Positions 34,565 through 45,658 of a DNA stretch of 64,000 nucleotides are shown in pieces. The position numbers were made by a program, and so were the translations under genes. The notes beneath the pieces are model-generated. The model ran no database searches, had not been told where the DNA came from, and saw only the letters and a list, made by a program, of their open reading frames with translations. Position 1 is the first letter of the stretch, and every line of letters begins with the position of its first letter. Source of the DNA: Populus alba (Eukaryota; Streptophyta; Magnoliopsida; Malpighiales; Salicaceae); contig NC_133289.1 of assembly GCF_005239225.2 (NCBI RefSeq), positions 3,107,501 to 3,171,500 of the forward strand, in the 5' to 3' direction.

Positions 34565-37155
34565 TCATTTCTTGCGAGCCAATGCTGCAGCAATTCCACC
34601 AGCTATCAGTCCCACGGCAGTAGCAGTGATGCCTATTCCAATAACACCATCTGCGTTTTGACAGACACATTTCGTATTGTTTAGATAAATCCCTGTGAAA
34701 TATATTCAGATAGATGTTATCAGCTCTAATGAGAGTAAAAAAATTCAATGTATGAGCATGCCTTTAGCAACCCGATCTTCAAGTGTCTTCTTCAGGACCA
34801 AAGCCTGCCTCCAATCAGGTGCAATCTACAACAAGTTGAAATTCAGAATAAAGAACCAAAAATGAAAAGAAAACAGTATGCATGCACACACAAACAGAAG
34901 AGACCTCCAAACACTGGTCCACCAGCTGCCTGCTCCTTGAATATTCACCACTTCTGTAATATCCCACGGCCAGAAGATAAATCTTCTCTCTCTGTTGCAA
35001 AGGGGGGCTACTATTTGCCAATGATGCTGCAAATAACAGGGTTTTTAGTTCAAGAAAGAGCATGCAAATTATACATAAAGATATAGAAGTTAGAATCAAA
35101 GAGACTAGGCACAACTTCAAAAGGAATTTGCTGACAAGAAGAAGCAATTACATGAAAGAGGTGATGATTTATCGATGAATATTGACAGATCAAGGACTGT
35201 CAGTTCCTCAACTACATGGAACCCATTAGGGATTCACTGTCATGCCCACGATTTTCTTTACCTTTTCTTCTTTAAATACTTTCTTCTTTTTAGAATAGAT
35301 TTCTCCAATATGCCTGCTATGGGTAGCTAGTTCATAAAGATAACATTTTCATTTACTTACAATGAGATGCCAAATGAAGTAAGAAGATACTGCAAATATT
35401 CCATCATCTGCAAAACTGTAGTAGTAGCAAGCAATGGACTTCCTAAATGATTTTAAGATTTTCAGTAGGAACATAATCACTGTAAGACTCCAAATCTAAA
35501 TTCTTACAACAACGGGGATTATGGGTGAAGCAGAATAACAACTACTGACATAATCATGGTGACTGACAAGGCAATCCGTTAAACCTCAGAAACTAATGAG
35601 GATTTTGCCTAAAATACATACCCCAGATAAACTGCAAGAAATTTTCAAGAAAATGAGAACCCTAAAATTATGCTGCAGAATGCCATCCATTTTCTCCAAT
35701 TACCATGCATGCCTATACAATGCTTTCCTCATCAATAAAGCCTTTCAAAGTGAACAACACATTTCAATATTTAGCCGCTGTACCTAAAAACCTGAAGCTT
35801 AAAATCTGTTTCAAATCATCAACTCCTTGCCACCAGCTTCACTATTCTCTAAACATGTTCAGATCTTGAACAATTTACACATTTTGCATCAATTAACCCT
35901 AAAATCCCCAGTTACTCCGTTTTCAAACGCAATGGGCAACTTTATCTAATTTGTCCTACTTGATGGCATCGAATGATGAAGTTGGATGAGAGAACACAAT
36001 TTAAGTCGCTCACCTTCAAGCATAGCTATCCCACGCTGCACATCTTCTGGTTGTTTAGAGTGAACAAGAGCCCATGACAATCGCATTATGGTATCCCTTT
36101 TAAGTTCCTCTGAGTCACCCTCAGCAGCTTCTGCAACCTCCCTCTCACAGCCCTGGCATCAAAAGAACAGTGATAACCAAAATACGAAATTATGGAAAAG
36201 TGAAATAACCTATAAATTCATTGCTTGCAAAAACTTGAAGGTCCACTGGTATTTTATAAACAGCAAAGCTGACATAAAAGCTAAGACTTGAGAGAAAATG
36301 AAACACACAAACACACACACACACACACACATCACATCCAGAGAAAAAGCATTCCCACCTCCTTTCCGTTTTCTATTAAAACTATTCGCATTTCTCATGC
36401 TAAATGTAGCTGTTACATAACTCCTTTAGCAAACTAGGGCACTGAAGTTATTGAATCTAAATTCAGGTGAACATGTGGCATAAAAAGAGCAACACGTAAA
36501 ATATCCAAAAGCAAAAAACAGTATGACATAATTCCATTCCCACAAAAAAAAAAATGACACTAACACACAAACTTTCAATCACACAAAATTGGATGATTTA
36601 CAAGACTCGATAGGAAATGCCTCCAAAATAAATAAGAAGAATGAATTGAGGATCTTAAAGGGATACAAAGACCATACATTAAAGAAAAGCGAATCAGCTC
36701 CCGATGGATCTTTATTTTAGTAAAATTGATTTCCATTGCACCTTACTTAAAAACAAAAAGCCTGTCTTCTCTATCATAATTTTTTCACTCTTTCCTCGCA
36801 TACCTCTCATAGTCAACATCAATTACCAATCCATGAATAACCCAGAAGAAAAATCTTCAAAAAGCATCACCAAGTTTTAATCTTTCTTTCATAACAATAT
36901 TGAAAACACCAAAAATTTCTTGAAGTACAGCATGATTAAGCAGTCTAACATGTGTAGAGCATGAAATCTGAGTCTACATATCTTAAAATTAACAACTTTT
37001 ACAAAATTTTCAAGCTCAAAATGAAAAATAACAAATTCTGGAAAACCCACAATTGTACTTACAGTAATGATGTCACGGTCGCACCATGGGATATGATCGC
37101 CGCCGGTGAAGAAGGAACCGACGGACTCGAAGGCCCCTCTGATCTTCGCTTCCAT
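34565..37155 (-). CDS. FIS1: Mitochondrial fission 1 protein (FIS1)
   Basis: Tail-anchored outer-membrane protein of mitochondria and peroxisomes that helps recruit the dynamin-type fission machinery. Five exons: 37155-37063, 36152-36014, 35026-34905, 34825-34762 and 34650-34565, giving 167 aa, equal to known plant FIS1 proteins. The order is a short N-terminal helix (MEAKIRGAFESVGSFF), two TPR-like repeats (KRDTIMRLSWALVHS; YLLAVGYYRSGEYSRSRQLV), then a C-terminal membrane anchor (IGIGITATAVGLIAGGIAAA) followed by the basic tail ALARKK. The last intron begins GC rather than GT (34761-34760). The phase and the expected VAK/DGVIG junction require this GC-AG intron. No disruption seen. Confidence 0.95.
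36309..36332. repeat. AC microsatellite
   Basis: About 12 AC units in intron 1 of FIS1. Confidence 0.9.
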
Positions 37156-38139
37156 TAAATGATGATTTGAAGAGGTTTTGGTGTGTTTGTTTAAGGTATG
37201 TTTTTGTATTCAAGGTTTGCGTTGGGTTTACTTTGGTTTATGTATGTGGTTTTGGAGGCAAGAAAGCTTGCAAGAGAGGATGAGGATGGAGAGGAGAGAC
37301 CAAGGATTAAGTAACTGATTTTTGTTTTTGTGTGTGTTTTTTTCTCTAATTTCAATTTTATGAAAAATATGGAAAGTGACAGTTATTAATTTTTTTTTTT
37401 TTTTAAGTTCCATTAGGACCATTACACTTATCTTTTATATATGTGTGTGTGTGTAGAATTACTATAACACAGGTAGTTAATCAGGTTATTTCATGTTTTA
37501 ACCTAATATCTTTCTACATTTTGCCTTGATAAAATGATTCTAAATTTTAACCGATCTGATTAAAAAAAAAATAATCTAGTTCATTCCTTAAAAAAATTGG
37601 TTTGATTCATTGACCAAACAAAAACTTGATCTATAATTCATTGATTTTTTTTTAAAATTTGATTGAAATGATATATTTTAAATTTTTTAAATTTTTTTTA
37701 TACAAAGTTGACCTAATAAGTTTTACAACATGTATCATGCATAAATTTATTAGTAGAGTTTTAGATCTAAAACATTTAGATCCATTTAAATTTTATTTAA
37801 AATCTATTTGAAAGTGTAATTATAGTTATTTTTTAAAATATTTTTATGCTGAAATATATTAAAATAATATTTTTTAATTTTTAAAAATTATTTTTAACAT
37901 CAACGTATCAAAATAATTCAAAATGTAAAAAAAAAATAACTTTTAATAAAAAAAAATTAAATTTTTATGAAAACGGTGCCTTAATATTGGTTGAATCGTA
38001 GTTTCAAAAATTAAAAAATTATGTACTGCAGCATACTGCCTTTAGCATAGTTCAACCTATGTTGTGGTTCAACCGTGATTTTGGCAGTGGATGCACCGCA
38101 GCCCACCGCCTTTAGCAGTGGGAAACTTGGACTAAAACA
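37156..38139. other. FIS1 upstream region and AT-rich repeats
   Basis: The first ~200 bases are the FIS1 promoter side. The rest is AT-rich, with one repeat-family copy at 37805-37985 and an imperfect ~80-bp duplication around 37990-38122 (ACTGCAGCATACTGCCTTTA and its partner ACCGCAGCCCACCGCCTTTA). No gene seen. Confidence 0.5.
37805..37985 (+). repeat. AT-rich dispersed repeat copy
   Basis: TTTTTAACATCAACGTATCA followed by AAATAATTC is the recognisable core, with A-tracts after it and AAAACGGTGCC at the end. Confidence 0.55.
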
Positions 38140-38598
38140 TTTATTTAATGGAGTGTTGTATTCAATGCTCTAGCTGAGATACCATCCTGTATAAAACTTC
38201 CATTATCATAAGCAGATGGAACAGTAAAGGATCTCTTCTTGCTTTCACTACATTAGGTGTATCATGAATCGGAAGGGAGTGGGTACCAATTGGATTGGAT
38301 CTGGTATCCTACTTCAGTGCCTGTACAGCTCTCATCATGCTAATGATCTGCACCTTGAAATTGTTTCCGACATGTGTTAGGAACACGGCCTCGTCGATGG
38401 TGAGACAAGAACTTGTACTTGGAGCTGTGTTTAGTCCAGTTTTGATTTCTGCTTGGAGTACCACCAAGGTTTTGTCATATGGAGTGTCTGGCTCGGTGAT
38501 TTTGTATTATAGAGTGTTTGTTTTCTGTTTGCCAGAGATAAGAGGTCTGACGCTCTGTGTACCATAGATGAACAAGAAGACCAGCTAGCTATGTGATG
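38140..38598 (+). pseudogene. Organic cation/carnitine transporter fragment
   Basis: C-terminal part of a plant organic cation/carnitine transporter (MFS family) in broken frames. Recognisable pieces are NALAEIPS and WNSKGSLLAFTTLG at about 38158-38265, FSACTALIMLMICTLKLFPT with CVRNTASSMVRQ at 38310-38410, VFSPVLI, and LPEIRGLTLC near 38540. After that a frame change leads to TIDEQEDQLAM and a stop at about 38596. The N-terminal two thirds are absent and there are several frame changes, so this is a dead fragment with no parent copy in the window. Confidence 0.75.
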
Positions 38599-38700
38599 GC
38601 TATAGAGAAAATTAATGCTATTGACTTGGGCAAAAAGATCCGAGCAGAAATTCTGGGCTGTACGAGGTTACCACATCTTTGGTCCGGACCCCTGTGAACG

Positions 38701-39052
38701 GGTCACCATTCATCATAAAAGAAACGGAAACCATGAACTACTTCTTCAGTTTGGTGCCATGGAAAGAACTCGAAAATCAAACCAACAAAAGCTGAACAGA
38801 GAGATTTTCATTAAGGAAAACTGAACAACTGTGTTCAAAGAAATGGAAACGTATCAACTTTCAGTCTGAGTTGAACCGGTCATCATTCATCATAAAAGAA
38901 ACGGAAATCATGGACTGCCTCTTCAGCTTGGTGCCATGGAAGGAAGTCAAGAATCAAACCAACAAAAGCTGAACAGAGAGCTTTTCATTAAGGAAAACTG
39001 AACAATTGTGTTCAAAGAAATGGAAACATGTCAGCTTTCAGTCTGAATTTAT
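38701..39052 (+). repeat. 177-bp tandem duplication
   Basis: Two adjacent copies, 38701-38877 and 38878-39052, share CATTCATCATAAAAGAAACG, GGTGCCATGG and AACCAACAAAAGCTGAACAG, with scattered substitutions (about 90% identity by eye). They end just short of the methyltransferase stop codon, so the second copy probably supplies that gene's 3' UTR. Confidence 0.85.
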
Positions 39053-39088
39053 TTTTCAGCTACCTCGTTAACCATTTGACTTGCTATC

Positions 39089-40060
39089 TCATACGTTTCC
39101 CACCTTGCCAATCTTCAGGTGAACAGGAAACCTGACAACTTTCTGGCCATGCCCATCTTCATTCCAGGCTCGCTTGAAACTTTGAATCACATCATCTCTC
39201 AGTAGCTCCACACCCTTTGCCTTAGCTGTTTGATACGCAGACCATGACCTTATGTAGGTAAAATACTCATCTAAATCCATCATCTTCTCTGTTACAAACT
39301 TGAATGGTCCGGTATTGTCAGTTCCTTCAACTGGTTCAAATGGAAAATCAATGCTCATATACTTGTTGTCGACCAATTTACGCTGCGGTTCCCAATAAGG
39401 ATCAGAATCAATGGAGTAAAACGGATTGAAGACCGAGTCGACAGAGTCATTGACTTCAGGGATTGTGTAGCACCAAGCAGCAACGACTCCATGAGGTTTT
39501 TTGAGCACCCATTTTACTTGTTGGTAAAACGAAGGAAGATCAAACCAATGCAAGGCTTGGGCAATAGTCACTAGATCAACACTAGATTGTGTTGACACAG
39601 TCTGTTCAAGCTCACCCATTGACATCACAGGAGGAGTCTGTTGGTATCTCACATTGGCAAGTTTTGGTGCAAATTCTAGCTGTTTTAGGCTCGTGTCTGT
39701 GCCTATTACATTCTTGTAAATCCCAGCTAGCTGAAAGAAACTTGTATTAGAACTTTACAGGTCTAAACAAAAAATACAATAAACATAAAATGTCATCCTA
39801 GTGGCTTGTAATGATCACTTCCATGCCCTTAATTTTCATAAAAAAAAAAAAAAAAACCTGCGCGCTGTCAACAGAGAAATAAACAGAAGAGGGAGGGTAA
39901 GAGAACTCACAGATCGAGCAGCTTGTCCACTTCCAGTGCCAGCATCCCATACGAGGTCACGAGAGGGTGTTTTTGAGGCAATGAATTCGAACAATTCTTG
40001 TGCATAACTTGGCCTTGTCTTTGCATATTGTTTTGCTTGCTCAACGAACAATTTTGCCAT
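39089..40060 (-). CDS. SAM-dependent methyltransferase (Methyltransf_11-like)
   Basis: Two exons (40060-39911 and 39730-39089) give 263 aa. Residues about 36-48 carry the class I SAM-binding motif I (LVWDAGTGSGQAA). GTDTSLKQLEFA continues the fold with an acidic residue at the end of strand 2. SVDLVTIAQALHWFDLPSF is the post-motif segment typical of this plant group of small, soluble methyltransferases often annotated as putative methyltransferase DDB-like or embryo-abundant EMB-like. The substrate cannot be inferred. Start MAKLFVEQAKQYAKTRPSYA is the conserved N terminus of the group. The intron is GT-AG and the frame is intact. Confidence 0.9.
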
Positions 40061-40511
40061 TTCTTCCTCTCTTTTTTCTGGGTTTTTTTTGCTCTTAAAA
40101 ATATATGTGATTTGCTCGTCCTCCTCCTCCTCTTTATATAGCTTTCATTTTTCAAGTGTGGAATAATAAATAAATAAAATATTAGACTGCCGGAAGTCCA
40201 GCAAGGTAGGAACGAGGGAGTAACTGGGGGTGTGTTGTCTATTTTTAATGGGCAGCCAATTTTGACGACGTTGATAAAAAAAAAAAAAAGGAAACAAAAA
40301 TTGGTTTGGCTACTTATTGTCTCTCTATGATTATTATAGTATAAACGAAAAGAAATAGAGGTTTCTTACGTATCACTGGATTTCAATATTGAATGTTTTA
40401 AAATGTTTTAATTAATTCCTCAAACTTTTATTTTATACTATTAAACCATTTTTAGCTCAGAATTAGAACTTTGGATAGTGTATTTTTTTTTTCATTTTAA
40501 TCTTTATTATT
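40061..40511. other. Methyltransferase upstream region
   Basis: A TATA-like TATAAAGAGG on the coding strand (40130-40139 region) lies about 70 bases before the ATG. Beyond it the sequence is AT-rich without genes up to the SINE. Confidence 0.4.
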
Positions 40512-40708
40512 ATTTTATTTTTTTTTATTAACGTGAGTGTATAGGCCAACTTACGCATACCACGACTAATCCCACGGGTCCTGAAATTAACGACTATGTA
40601 AGTCTCTAGTGATCATTATATGAGCAATCACAAGGCTCGAATCTGATACCACAAAGAAAGTAAACCTCTTAATCCCAAGCTCTTATCACTGGACCACCTC
40701 CTAGATGA
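40512..40708 (-). mobile_element. tRNA-derived SINE with 16-bp TSD
   Basis: On the minus strand it reads GGTGGTCCAGTGATAAGAGC (A-box side), GGTATCAGATTCGAGCC (B-box-like), then GTGGGATTAGTCGTGGTATG and the tail, ending in an A-rich run. TTTAATCTTTATTATT occurs at 40496-40511 and again at 40709-40724, a perfect 16-base duplication. This is the cleanest full-length copy in the window. Confidence 0.88.
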
Positions 40709-40906
40709 TTTAATCTTTATTATTTTGGTTTTTTTTGTTAATGTTTTTGCTATTTTCATTTAACTCTCAAAGTGAAAATTTGTTATTTCCTTTTAATTAA
40801 TTAATTTATTTTGATTTTAATCTTTATTTTTTTTATTTTAGCTTTTTTATGTAATATATTTTTTTTCTTTTAAAGTTTCTTTATTTAATAGAGATTGAGC
40901 TTCATA

Positions 40907-41162
40907 ACATAGTTTTGAAACCTGATCCGGCGGGTCGACCCGAGACTGAAACCGGACCGGGTTAAAGAAAAAAAGAAAAAAAGAAAAAATCCAGTATGAC
41001 CTTGCGGGCTGACTCGGCAAGACCCGGCCGCAAACCCGTTGAATTTTATGTTTTTTTTACTAAAATAATATTATTTTGATTTTTAAATTTTTTTTTTGAC
41101 CCGACCAACCCGGTTAAAATCCAGAACCCGGATCTTAGACTGAGTCAGGTTTTAAAAGTATG
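40907..41162. mobile_element. GC-rich MITE with 18-bp imperfect terminal inverted repeats
   Basis: The left end CATAGTTTTGAAACCTGA and the complement of the right end, CATACTTTTAAAACCTGA, match at 16 of 18 positions. Inside are repeated GACCCG / ACCCGG / CCGGGTT words, a striking GC-rich island in AT-rich surroundings. No ORF. Confidence 0.7.
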
Positions 41163-41477
41163 CTTCCTGATATCTTCATTGGCTTGAAAGGCTAACTATT
41201 AACATCCTCTTTTTTTAATCTTATTTTATTTTTAATATTATTGTTTGATATTATTTTTTTAAAATAATTTTATAAAGAATGTTGCTGACATATATGGTGA
41301 CGAAGGCAATAGAAGTTCAATTCTGTTCATGCAAGTTATTGTTATCTTATCTATCACGGTATGTTCTCGTCTTTTTGCGTCTGCCTATCCGGGCAATTGC
41401 TTGGAAAACTCGTAGCAACACAGTGCCAAAAAAGCCCCTCCATAAAGGAGCAATGTCTAGATGCAAAATCCATGTTT

Positions 41478-41620
41478 TGTAAACGTGTGTATTTGAGATT
41501 GTATTAAAAATTATTTTTTATTTGAAAATATATCAAATTAATATGTATTTTTTGTTGTTTAGAATTTATGTTTAATATAAGTATACTAAAATAATTAAAA
41601 AATATAAAAAATTAATTTTT
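41478..41620 (+). repeat. AT-rich dispersed repeat copy
   Basis: AAAATATATCAAATTAATAT and the later TATACTAAAATAATTAAA are the family landmarks. Somewhat diverged. Confidence 0.4.
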
Positions 41621-42364
41621 CTTTGTAAATACTATTATCTTTTTATACATAAGAATATGGTCTAAAGCAATGATTTGGAGATGATATATTGGTCCAAAGA
41701 CTTTTCTGCTGTGAATGAGTTAAAATAAATAAATAAATAAATATTGTACCTCTCTTTAAAGTAAATAGAAATGAGCAAAATTTGTTTTTAATAAATCTCA
41801 TGTTATGTTGAGAATGATATATGATCAATAATGGGCCTGTTGGTATGCTAGCCCAAGTATCGTGCAGCCAAAACCCATAATGGGTCATATGGTGCTAGCC
41901 CGAGTGCTATAATCATAGCCCGGCCTAATACAATTTATTGACCTTCATGCTAAGCACAACCCGTATACAATCAGGTTACTCATACTGTCCATGGACCAAC
42001 TTGAATATTTTATATATTATTATTAAACTCGGCTGTCCAACCAATTCTTGATGTAGGTTTGATTTTAAATTAAATTTTGTAGGATTTATTGAACTCTACA
42101 AATCACAAATCAATTTATGATCTGATTAACTCCATCAAATCTTAATTTTATTTTTAATTTAATATCTTTTTATTAAAACAATTATAGAATAATATCCTTT
42201 GATCAATTTATTTGAATCAACTTTTCAATTTATAAAATTAAAATAATTTTATTATCCTATGCACCATAAATGAGAAAGAGATCATCGGTATATCCACCAA
42301 AATAGTCTGGTAGATCGAGATGAACAAACCACGTTGAACCTACATAATTTTGTTAATTTTTGTA

Positions 42365-42540
42365 TTTTAAAAGTGTTTTTGAAAAAAATTAAATTTTTTT
42401 TATTTAATTTAAATAAATATTTTTTGGTATTTTTAAATTATTTTGATATGTTAATTTTAAAAATAAAAAATTATAATTTTAATATATTTTTAAATAAAAA
42501 AATATTTTAAAAAATAACCATAACTATACTTTCTCCAAAA
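42365..42540 (-). repeat. AT-rich dispersed repeat copy
   Basis: Reverse orientation: TTATTTTGATATGTTAATTT and then A-rich blocks and TTTTAATATATTTTTAAATA. Confidence 0.5.
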
Positions 42541-43313
42541 TAATGCTTCGATGTACAACTGAGCATACTTGAACCAACATATTGAAGAGAAGGAGCATTT
42601 CTTTTATCAAATAGCAACAGCCACGTTGTTCTTTTAATTTTATTTATTTATTTTTTTGTAAAATCGAAGGCCAGAGCATCAATTGACCTAACTAGGAATC
42701 AAGATTGCTTCCTTTTGACCCGCTCATAATGAGCATCTCCCGTTGCTCCTGGCTCTTTAACATCCAATAAGTGGCTCAAAGGAAAAAAAAAGAAAAAAGA
42801 AGAAGAAAAGAGGCCGTAATGTGTAAACGTAACTTGATCAACAGAATCAAATCTATGAAATATTTAGGGTAGCTGAACGAATTTGCTGATAAGAAAATGC
42901 ATAATTTTTAATTTTAAACATTGGCTTGCACTAAAATTTTTCAAGCATATTTTACATGCTTGGTTTTATATGATATCAACTCTCTAAAGCTACTTGAGTT
43001 TTATTTTATATTTATATTTGACTATTAAATTAGACTAAAATTCTCTATTTAAGATATATAGTGTCAATTAAAGTGGTAGAGAAGTTGTACCTTAAAACAA
43101 AAAAATAATAATCCCACACCCTACAACTAAATGACTGAATGAAGACATGAATAATACAACAAAATAATCATGGATAAATGCTCATTTTGTTTTTAATAAA
43201 AAAATAAAATTTTTAATAATTTTTGATGTGATGTGATGACTATTTATGCATGTCATATACTATTGGACAAATCATATCAATATGATATGAATGTTGTGCA
43301 TGATAGAAGACAT

Positions 43314-43317
<4 letters not shown>

Positions 43318-43350
<33 letters not shown>
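43318..43350. repeat. AT microsatellite
   Basis: About 16 TA dinucleotides in a row. Confidence 0.9.
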
Positions 43351-43353
<3 letters not shown>

Positions 43354-44794
43354 TTGAGAATTGATTTTTGATCGATAAAGATCTAAAAGGATTCATGATT
43401 GTGACATCATGATTGCTTGAACTTAAGGATGAGTTCTTATCGATCCATAAAAAATGATATAGCCAAGTTTGTAGAGATTAAAAATTCTGAGTAGTTGTCC
43501 ATGGATTTATTTTAAACAAACCGTGTGGATAACCTAATAAATACTTTAATAGACCAATGTGATATATTTAGGTTCAAAAAAAAGATTTAATCACTTCAGA
43601 TCAAGGTAGTTGCTAATAATTATAGAGATAATAACAGATTTGAACGTTTAATTAAATTGAGTTTATATTTTTACAGGAGATTCTACAAGCTATTTTTCTT
43701 TTATTTTTTTATGAAGAGATACTAATTTGTTACTCAATAGATTAATGGATCTCCCAAAATTAGACATAGAAGTTACCATTTGGGTCAATTTTATTAGTTA
43801 TTTTTCTACTTATTCTTAGATTTTTTGTTTTATTTCAGATTTTGTGTTATATAATTTTATTTGTGTTAGGATTCTGATTTTTTTTTTTTCTAATCTAAGT
43901 TGTTTTATCTGGCCTAAAAATACATTGTAAACCTCCACTTGGTTATGTTAATATTTAAGAAATAAAATAAAGTTGAAGAGTCATCTTGATGTTTTAAGTA
44001 CCCTATGCGTGTTTTCATACTATTTTTTTTTTTTTTTTTAGCTTTAGCAAGCTGCCTTTTTCTGTACCCTTATGCCAATATGGGATTTTTGGTGTCCTAA
44101 TAATATAACCTCAGCTTTAACAAAGTAAATAAATACTAAATAATAACTTGATCCCTATTGCCCACGCTTTATCTAACAAAGTTGGGGTGGACAATGCTAG
44201 CTGTGTCTCTTTAATTATCTCTTCCATGCATTTCGCATTTTAGCCTGCAAAACTGATCATCAAATCGGGCCAGTGATCACTTTTGCCTCAAGCAATCTCA
44301 TCTATCTTGATTTCTTCTCGGTTCTTACTAGCTAGCATGCTTGAATAGCTCGAGCTAGCTTTAGGGTTTTCTCCACAAACGTACGTTAGTTCACCTTATC
44401 TGCAAGTATTCAATTTGCAGAATTCTTAGGGCACACGTTTTTTATTATAGAATAACTTTAGAGCTCTCTGTTCTGCCACTATCTCGCATCCATTCTTTAC
44501 TATCTTTAAGCTTTAGTATCTGTTTCTTCAATTTTTGGTTGCTGAAGCTTTAGCATGTCTGTTCTTTAATTTGTGCTGCTTTCTTAAATCCAAAACTGAG
44601 CTTTAGAGCAAAGAATATAAAAAAGCATATATAGAAGCTTGATTTCCACATAACCTACAATTCTTGTTTACTGGTGTTAAACTTTGATTACTACTCTGCG
44701 GAAAAATAATGTCTTTCAGCATGTCTGTAAACCCTATATTTTCCTTTATTCTTTTCTACTCAAAACTTGTTAACTTTAGGCTTTTCATTAAAAT

Positions 44795-44935
44795 TTGATT
44801 TTTTTTTTTACTTTAAATTAATTTTTTCAGGTATTTTTGGATTGTTTTGATGTCCTTATATCAAAAATAAATTTTAAAAAATAAAAAAAACATTATTTTA
44901 ATGATTTTTCTAGAAAATACAAACTTGTAAATAAC
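44795..44935 (-). repeat. AT-rich dispersed repeat copy
   Basis: Reverse orientation: GGATTGTTTTGATGTCCTTA then TATCAAAAATAAATTTT and A-rich tracts, in the upstream region of DUF247-A. Confidence 0.5.
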
Positions 44936-45035
44936 ATTTTAGACAAGGTTTAATTAGAATAGTTAGATGTGAATTTATTGCAATTGAACCACATGAAAGG
45001 CATAGCTAACACACTTTGCAACCGACAACAACCAT

Positions 45036-45484
45036 TATAAATAGGAAGACTTGTCCTTTATTAATTCTTCATCGCTAGAGTGTAATGGATGGTGATCAGT
45101 GGTGAGAAAGGTCAGTGAAATTTGTGAAAATTTCTGCGTTAGTAATGTTCTTAATTACTCTTCTATTCTACTAATATTTTACATGATGCTAATTATCCCC
45201 GTTTTAATTTCTTTAATATTATTTCAGTAGAATTCCAACAAGCAAGGGATAGCTAGGTTTCCTGGAAAAACTTCTATCCACGTTCTGTTTGTGTGCGTGT
45301 GTATGACTGCATGAGATGCACTAGTATGCTAAACTAAAATTCTTGCAAAACACAAACACGAGTCCGTAGATAAATAGTCCACATATTAATACGTATGTAT
45401 ATATGTATGCATGTCTTCTTCTGCTACTGGTTCCCTTCTATGAACTTCTAAATCTTATCTTTAAGTGTGTGTTTGTGTGCGCAG
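45036..45484 (+). promoter_or_regulatory. DUF247-A core promoter and 5' UTR intron
   Basis: TATAAATA at 45036-45043 is a good plant TATA box. A plausible 5' UTR intron runs from the GT after GAGAAAG (45111) to the GCAG at 45481-45484. The ATG lies 175 bases further. This is inference from sequence signals. Confidence 0.5.
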
Positions 45485-45658
45485 AAAGTAAGGGATCGAG
45501 CGCTGCGCAGAAACAAGGAGCACAGCTTGGAACAAGGGGATCTTTCTTGTATCGAGTCTAGTCTTTTACTGCTGTCCTTCAGCTATTATCAATATTTTTT
45601 ATTAATCCTCCAACACTGGATAGTAGCCCTGTTCATTAGTCTGTGATAGCTGATAACA

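Larger units (their letters stand above)
41163..45035. other. Long gene-poor AT-rich region
   Basis: I see no gene. It contains repeat-family copies (41478-41620, 42365-42540, 44795-44935), an (AT)n run at about 43318-43350, and from about 43990 the 5' flank of DUF247-A, part of which resembles 59250-59690. Confidence 0.5.
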
